Below are positions 13,674-15,892 of a stretch of DNA of 15,892 nt, in pieces. Under the pieces are notes generated by a model. That model was not told where the DNA came from. It worked only from the letters and a program-made list of their open reading frames with translations, and did no database searches. The stretch covers positions 1 to 15,892 of the forward strand of contig JBAYJJ010000031.1 of the NCBI GenBank assembly GCA_041665165.1, in the 5' to 3' direction. Within the stretch, counting starts at the first letter, position 1, and each line of letters begins with the position of its first letter. Made by a program: the position numbers and the translations under genes. This stretch comes from MWCR01 sp041665165. Its GTDB lineage: Bacteria; Patescibacteriota; Patescibacteriia; 2-12-FULL-60-25.

Positions 13674-14835
13674 ATTTGCCTAATAATTTCTTCGCTATTT
13701 GAGCTTTCAACTCCTCGAGTCCTTCTCCTTTCCCGCCTTCGTCGAGACTTCGGCGGGCAGGTAGAGCTGAGACAAAAACCGGGCTAAAAGCTTTATATTT
13801 TTTAGTCAAAGCTGCTTTGGGGATTTTCTTAGCCTGGTCAATTTTATTGAAAACATAAATCTTTGGAGTCTCCCCCACGCCGAGCTGCTTTAAAATCTGT
13901 TCCACTTCTTCGATCTTCTCGTGCATGAATGGATCATTGATATCAATCACATGCAAAATCAGTTCCGCGTCAACTGTCTCTTCGAGCGTGGACTCAAACG
14001 CGTCAATCAGTTGCGGCGGAAGGTCTTGGATGAAACCGATTGTATCTGATAACAACACTTCACGTCCTACGTCGCTCGTCCCACGTCCCACGTCAGACGG
14101 AGGGAACCAGAGTTTAGCCACGCGCGTATCCAGGGTCGCGAAAAGCTCGTCTGCCACATAAGCGCCTTTGTGCGTGAGGGCATTCAAGAGCGAGGATTTG
14201 CCTGCGTTCGTGTAACCGACGATGGACGCGGTCTTTAAGCCCAAACGGTCGCGCCTGGCACGATGCACGCCGCGCGTATTGGATATTTTTTCCAATTGTT
14301 TTTTGATAAAGCGCTCTTGCTCAGCCAAATGGCGCTTCATTATCTCGATATTTGTTTCGCCTAAGCCGCGCGTGCCAATGCCGCCGGCTTGCTGGGACAA
14401 TTCCATGCCCATGCGGAAGATGCGCGGGCCCATGTGGCGGATGCCAGCCAAACTGATCTGCAATTTAGCCTCGGCCGTGGTCGCATGCTTGTGAAAAATC
14501 TTTAAGATCATGTCTATGCGGTCCCAAACAGCGATATGATCGCGCTCCACGCGCTTTTCAATATTGTAAATCTGATGCGGCTTCAGAATATTGTTGACCA
14601 CGATGAGTTCAACTTTCTCCTTCTTGGCCAGCTCCACGATTTCTTCAAGCTTGCCTGAACCGATAAACGTTTTGTAATCAGGCGTGGCGCGGCGCTGGAT
14701 TATTTTGACCACTACCATGCCGCCATAAGTATGCGTCAAAGATTCAAGCTCATGGATGCGCCGCTCTGCGACTGTCTTTTCCATTAAAGATGGAATGACA
14801 TCCACCAAAATGGCGCGTGGTTTAAGTGATATCAT
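13672..14835 (-). CDS. hflX: GTPase HflX (ribosome-associated), with two repeat-derived inserts
   Basis: A 387-residue HflX-type GTPase, which binds ribosomes and splits or rescues stalled ones. The N-terminal HflX domain (RAILVDV, YKTFIGSGKLEEI, AVWDRIDMILKIFHKHA, GGIGTRGLGET) is followed by the G domain: G1 GYTNAGKS (207-214), G2 FATLDT (about 232-237), G3 DTIGF (264-268), G4 NKID (330-333) and G5 SAL (356-358). Two inserts interrupt the usual pattern: SDVGRGTSDVGR (247-258) between G2 and G3, encoded by heptamer repeats, and PARRSLDEGGK (359-369) just after G5, encoded by a palindrome. Both keep the frame and leave motif residues intact. ATG 14835 lies 2 nt after the PAP2 stop; an overlapping TTG at 14841 is also possible. 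No Shine-Dalgarno is visible, so translational coupling is likely. Confidence 0.95.
   Translation of the reverse strand: MISLKPRAILVDVIPSLMEKTVAERRIHELESLTHTYGGMVVVKIIQRRATPDYKTFIGSGKLEEIVELAKKEKVELIVVNNILKPHQIYNIEKRVERDHIAVWDRIDMILKIFHKHATTAEAKLQISLAGIRHMGPRIFRMGMELSQQAGGIGTRGLGETNIEIMKRHLAEQERFIKKQLEKISNTRGVHRARRDRLGLKTASIVGYTNAGKSSLLNALTHKGAYVADELFATLDTRVAKLWFPPSDVGRGTSDVGREVLLSDTIGFIQDLPPQLIDAFESTLEETVDAELILHVIDINDPFMHEKIEEVEQILKQLGVGETPKIYVFNKIDQAKKIPKAALTKKYKAFSPVFVSALPARRSLDEGGKGEGLEELKAQIAKKLLGK
13729..13761. repeat. In-frame palindromic insert in hflX (CCCGCC...GGCGGG family)
   Basis: CCCGCC (13732-13737) and GGCGGG (13752-13757) form the arms of an imperfect palindrome within a 33-nt stretch encoding PARRSLDEGGK, absent from the usual SAL-GEGLEEL junction of HflX proteins. 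Its reverse complement resembles the hairpin at 9198-9224 (both CCCGCCG.AG...CGAAGG.GGG). Confidence 0.7.
14061..14102. repeat. Heptanucleotide tandem repeat inside hflX (CACGTCC type)
   Basis: Six 7-nt units on the plus strand read CACGTCC, TACGTCG, CTCGTCC, CACGTCC, CACGTCA and GACGGAG (the last degenerate). The coding strand gives SDVGRGTSDVGR between G2 and G3 of HflX. The unit differs by one base from the alpha-2-macroglobulin gene heptamer (CACGTAC when read on the minus strand). Confidence 0.75.
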
Positions 14836-14837
14836 AA

Positions 14838-15290
14838 TCAACCGAAATATTTAAACAGAATTCCGCACACAAGTCCAAAAATCACTCCGCCTATCACATC
14901 AATCAAGTCATGCGCTTTGAGGCGCACGCGCGACCAGCCCACGGCAATGGGCCAAAGCAACAGCAGCCACGACCACCAGCGGACTTCGGGCACTAAAAAG
15001 ACCCAAAACACGATCATGACTGCGGCGACTACGTGCGAGCTAGGGAACGAATAGTTATACGTCTTTACGATAGCTGTTTCGCCGCGCATGGCTGGGCGTT
15101 TTCTTTTGACAATGAATTTGAAGAATTCCGAAGCTAGGACCGGGACTAAAACCCAAAGCACGAATTGGAACCATTTGACCGTGGACAAAGGGTGCAACAA
15201 TAAAATCAAAAGCGTAACCAGTGTCATGCCCCACCAGCTGCCGATCATGCTGATTATTCGTGCGAAGATGGTCCGCTTTTGTCCTTGCAT
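14838..15290 (-). CDS. PAP2 family membrane phosphatase
   Basis: A 150-residue membrane protein with the three PAP2 motifs intact: KFIVKRKRP (KX6RP, about 59-67), PSSH (C2; PSGH in most members, about 83-86) and SRVRLKAHDLID (SRX5HX3D, about 119-130). Hydrophobic helices flank these. It should dephosphorylate a lipid phosphate or pyrophosphate, such as phosphatidic acid, phosphatidylglycerophosphate or undecaprenyl pyrophosphate, with the active site on the outer face of the membrane. The exact substrate cannot be told. The gene is followed directly by hflX (2-nt gap), so the two form an operon. ATG 15290 has no Shine-Dalgarno but a -10-like TACACT 6 nt upstream, compatible with a leaderless mRNA. 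Confidence 0.92.
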   Translation of the reverse strand: MQGQKRTIFARIISMIGSWWGMTLVTLLILLLHPLSTVKWFQFVLWVLVPVLASEFFKFIVKRKRPAMRGETAIVKTYNYSFPSSHVVAAVMIVFWVFLVPEVRWWSWLLLLWPIAVGWSRVRLKAHDLIDVIGGVIFGLVCGILFKYFG

Positions 15291-15296
15291 GATTAC

Positions 15297-15325
15297 AGTG
15301 TAGCTTGAAGCTCAGGGCATGACCA
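15297..15325 (-). promoter_or_regulatory. Candidate promoter of the PAP2-hflX operon
   Basis: On the minus strand TGGTCA (15320-15325), 17 nt, TACACT (15297-15302), each matching four or more consensus bases. The start point would fall at or beside the ATG at 15290. Confidence 0.4.
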
Positions 15326-15333
15326 CCCCTTTT

Positions 15334-15429
15334 GTCATTGCGAGCCAACGGCGTGGCAATCTCTTACTCATTAACTGAAGTACATCTGTATCTCAGTATG
15401 AGATTGCTTCACTGCTCGTTCGCAATGAC
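15334..15429. repeat. 96-bp inverted-repeat element (GTCATTGCGA...AATCTC type)
   Basis: Left arm 15334-15363 begins GTCATTGCGA and ends GGCAATCTC; right arm 15400-15429 is its inverted counterpart (GAGATTGC...CGCAATGAC), with 23 of 30 positions matching. The loop is 36 nt. Elements with these ends are scattered through many bacterial genomes. It fills most of the gap between the beta-propeller and PAP2 genes; no gene is seen in 15303-15439. Confidence 0.85.
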
Positions 15430-15439
15430 AACGGTAGAG

Positions 15440-15892
15440 TTAACGCGCTGGTGCGGGTAAGGTGCGTACACCTCCTCCACTGCCGCTTGAACCGCCGCCT
15501 TCATAGTAGATGGGTTCAGGTTGGACTATTTCAGGATAAGCGACTTTGCTTTGCAATTTCAGATCATTCAAGTGATTCAAGTAGATGCCTGAGTTTGAAA
15601 AAGTCAGAAGTGAATCACCAGTGTAAAGCACGCGGCTGACATCCTGATCATATGAGCCGTAATAATAGCCTGATTTCAAGAACGCTTGATCGTCCGTATG
15701 ATGCGTGACGCGCCCCAAGAATTCAAAGCCCTTGTCCAAGGTCAGACGATAGACATACGCGCCCTGGAAAGTGTAATCGCCATAAGCACTGCCTGCGTAT
15801 TCGGATTGGCTCTTGATCTCAGGCGAGAGCTCGGCCAAGCGAATAGGCAATGACAAAATCTGTTTGGTCGGCGAATACAAGAAAGCTTTGTG
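15440..15892 (-). CDS. C-terminal part of a beta-propeller domain protein (runs off the right edge)
   Basis: The last 151 codons of a gene whose start lies beyond the window. The pattern HKAFLYSPTKQILSLPI, then AYVYRLTLDKGFEFLGRVTH, VSRVLYTGDSLLTFSNSGI and a final NDLKLQSKVAYPE repeats short beta-strand units and resembles the C-terminal secreted beta-propeller domain (Beta_propel, PF09826). The tail after it is Pro, Gly and Ser-rich (YYEGGGSSGSGGGVRTLPAP), probably a flexible end. Such proteins are usually exported and surface-associated, with unknown partners. A start at 15880 is rejected because codons before it continue the domain pattern. The assignment to this family is from motif appearance. 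Confidence 0.75.
   Translation of the reverse strand, partial: HKAFLYSPTKQILSLPIRLAELSPEIKSQSEYAGSAYGDYTFQGAYVYRLTLDKGFEFLGRVTHHTDDQAFLKSGYYYGSYDQDVSRVLYTGDSLLTFSNSGIYLNHLNDLKLQSKVAYPEIVQPEPIYYEGGGSSGSGGGVRTLPAPAR

Noticed and set aside
14061..14102. CRISPR-like array
   Set aside because: Units are 7 nt with no spacers and lie in frame in hflX; no cas genes are present.
15334..15429. Small RNA gene or tRNA in the hairpin upstream of PAP2
   Set aside because: The arms match the dispersed GTCATTGCGA...AATCTC repeat pattern and no tRNA features such as an anticodon arm or GTTCRA loop are seen.

Overview
The window looks like a chromosomal segment of a Patescibacteria (CPR, Parcubacteria-like) genome or a similar uncultured bacterium. 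This is an inference from gene content and style: an ECF sigma factor paired with a membrane-anchored alpha-2-macroglobulin, a K+-independent proton-pumping pyrophosphatase, poorly conserved or absent Shine-Dalgarno sites at several genes, and many short palindromic and heptanucleotide repeats, some of them inside genes. There is no rRNA, tRNA, CRISPR array, transposase or phage gene visible. No marker gene fixes the taxonomy.

Layout. Positions 1-6048 (minus strand) hold an apparent operon: ECF sigma factor, a 1742-residue alpha-2-macroglobulin whose N-terminal cytoplasmic stub sits where an anti-sigma factor would be, and the 5' end of a probable lipoprotein gene that leaves the window on the left. 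Positions 6128-6224 hold a pair of inverted palindromic repeats, then a DedA-family membrane protein (minus), divergent from a glycerol kinase-like FGGY kinase (plus). From 8399 to 10322 lie three genes of unknown function: a two-TM membrane protein (plus), a 68-residue charged protein (minus) and a 182-residue protein (minus). Each has its own promoter and is bounded by hairpins or terminators. Next is the membrane pyrophosphatase HppA (minus), divergent from a remarkable 383-residue regulator (plus) that combines an N-terminal HTH, a sigma-70 region 4-like segment and an RNA polymerase alpha-CTD-like domain. The right end carries hflX with a PAP2 phosphatase gene directly upstream (minus, two-gene operon), a 96-bp inverted-repeat element, and the 3' part of a beta-propeller protein gene (minus) that leaves the window on the right.

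Two themes stand out. First, the transcription machinery is unusual: a sigma4/alpha-CTD composite protein, and a possible sigma/anti-sigma pair in which the anti-sigma part is fused to a giant extracellular protein. Second, the genome tolerates small repeats: one perfect 29-bp palindrome occurs twice as reverse complements (once apparently translated), a CCCGCC...GGCGGG palindrome appears both as a terminator-like hairpin and as an in-frame insert in HflX, and tandem heptamers occur at four places, three of them in reading frames.

Most genes carry membrane or envelope functions (alpha-2-macroglobulin, DedA, HppA, PAP2, lipoprotein, beta-propeller), so the left operon is plausibly an envelope-surveillance system. 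The rest of the window is a set of small independent transcription units.
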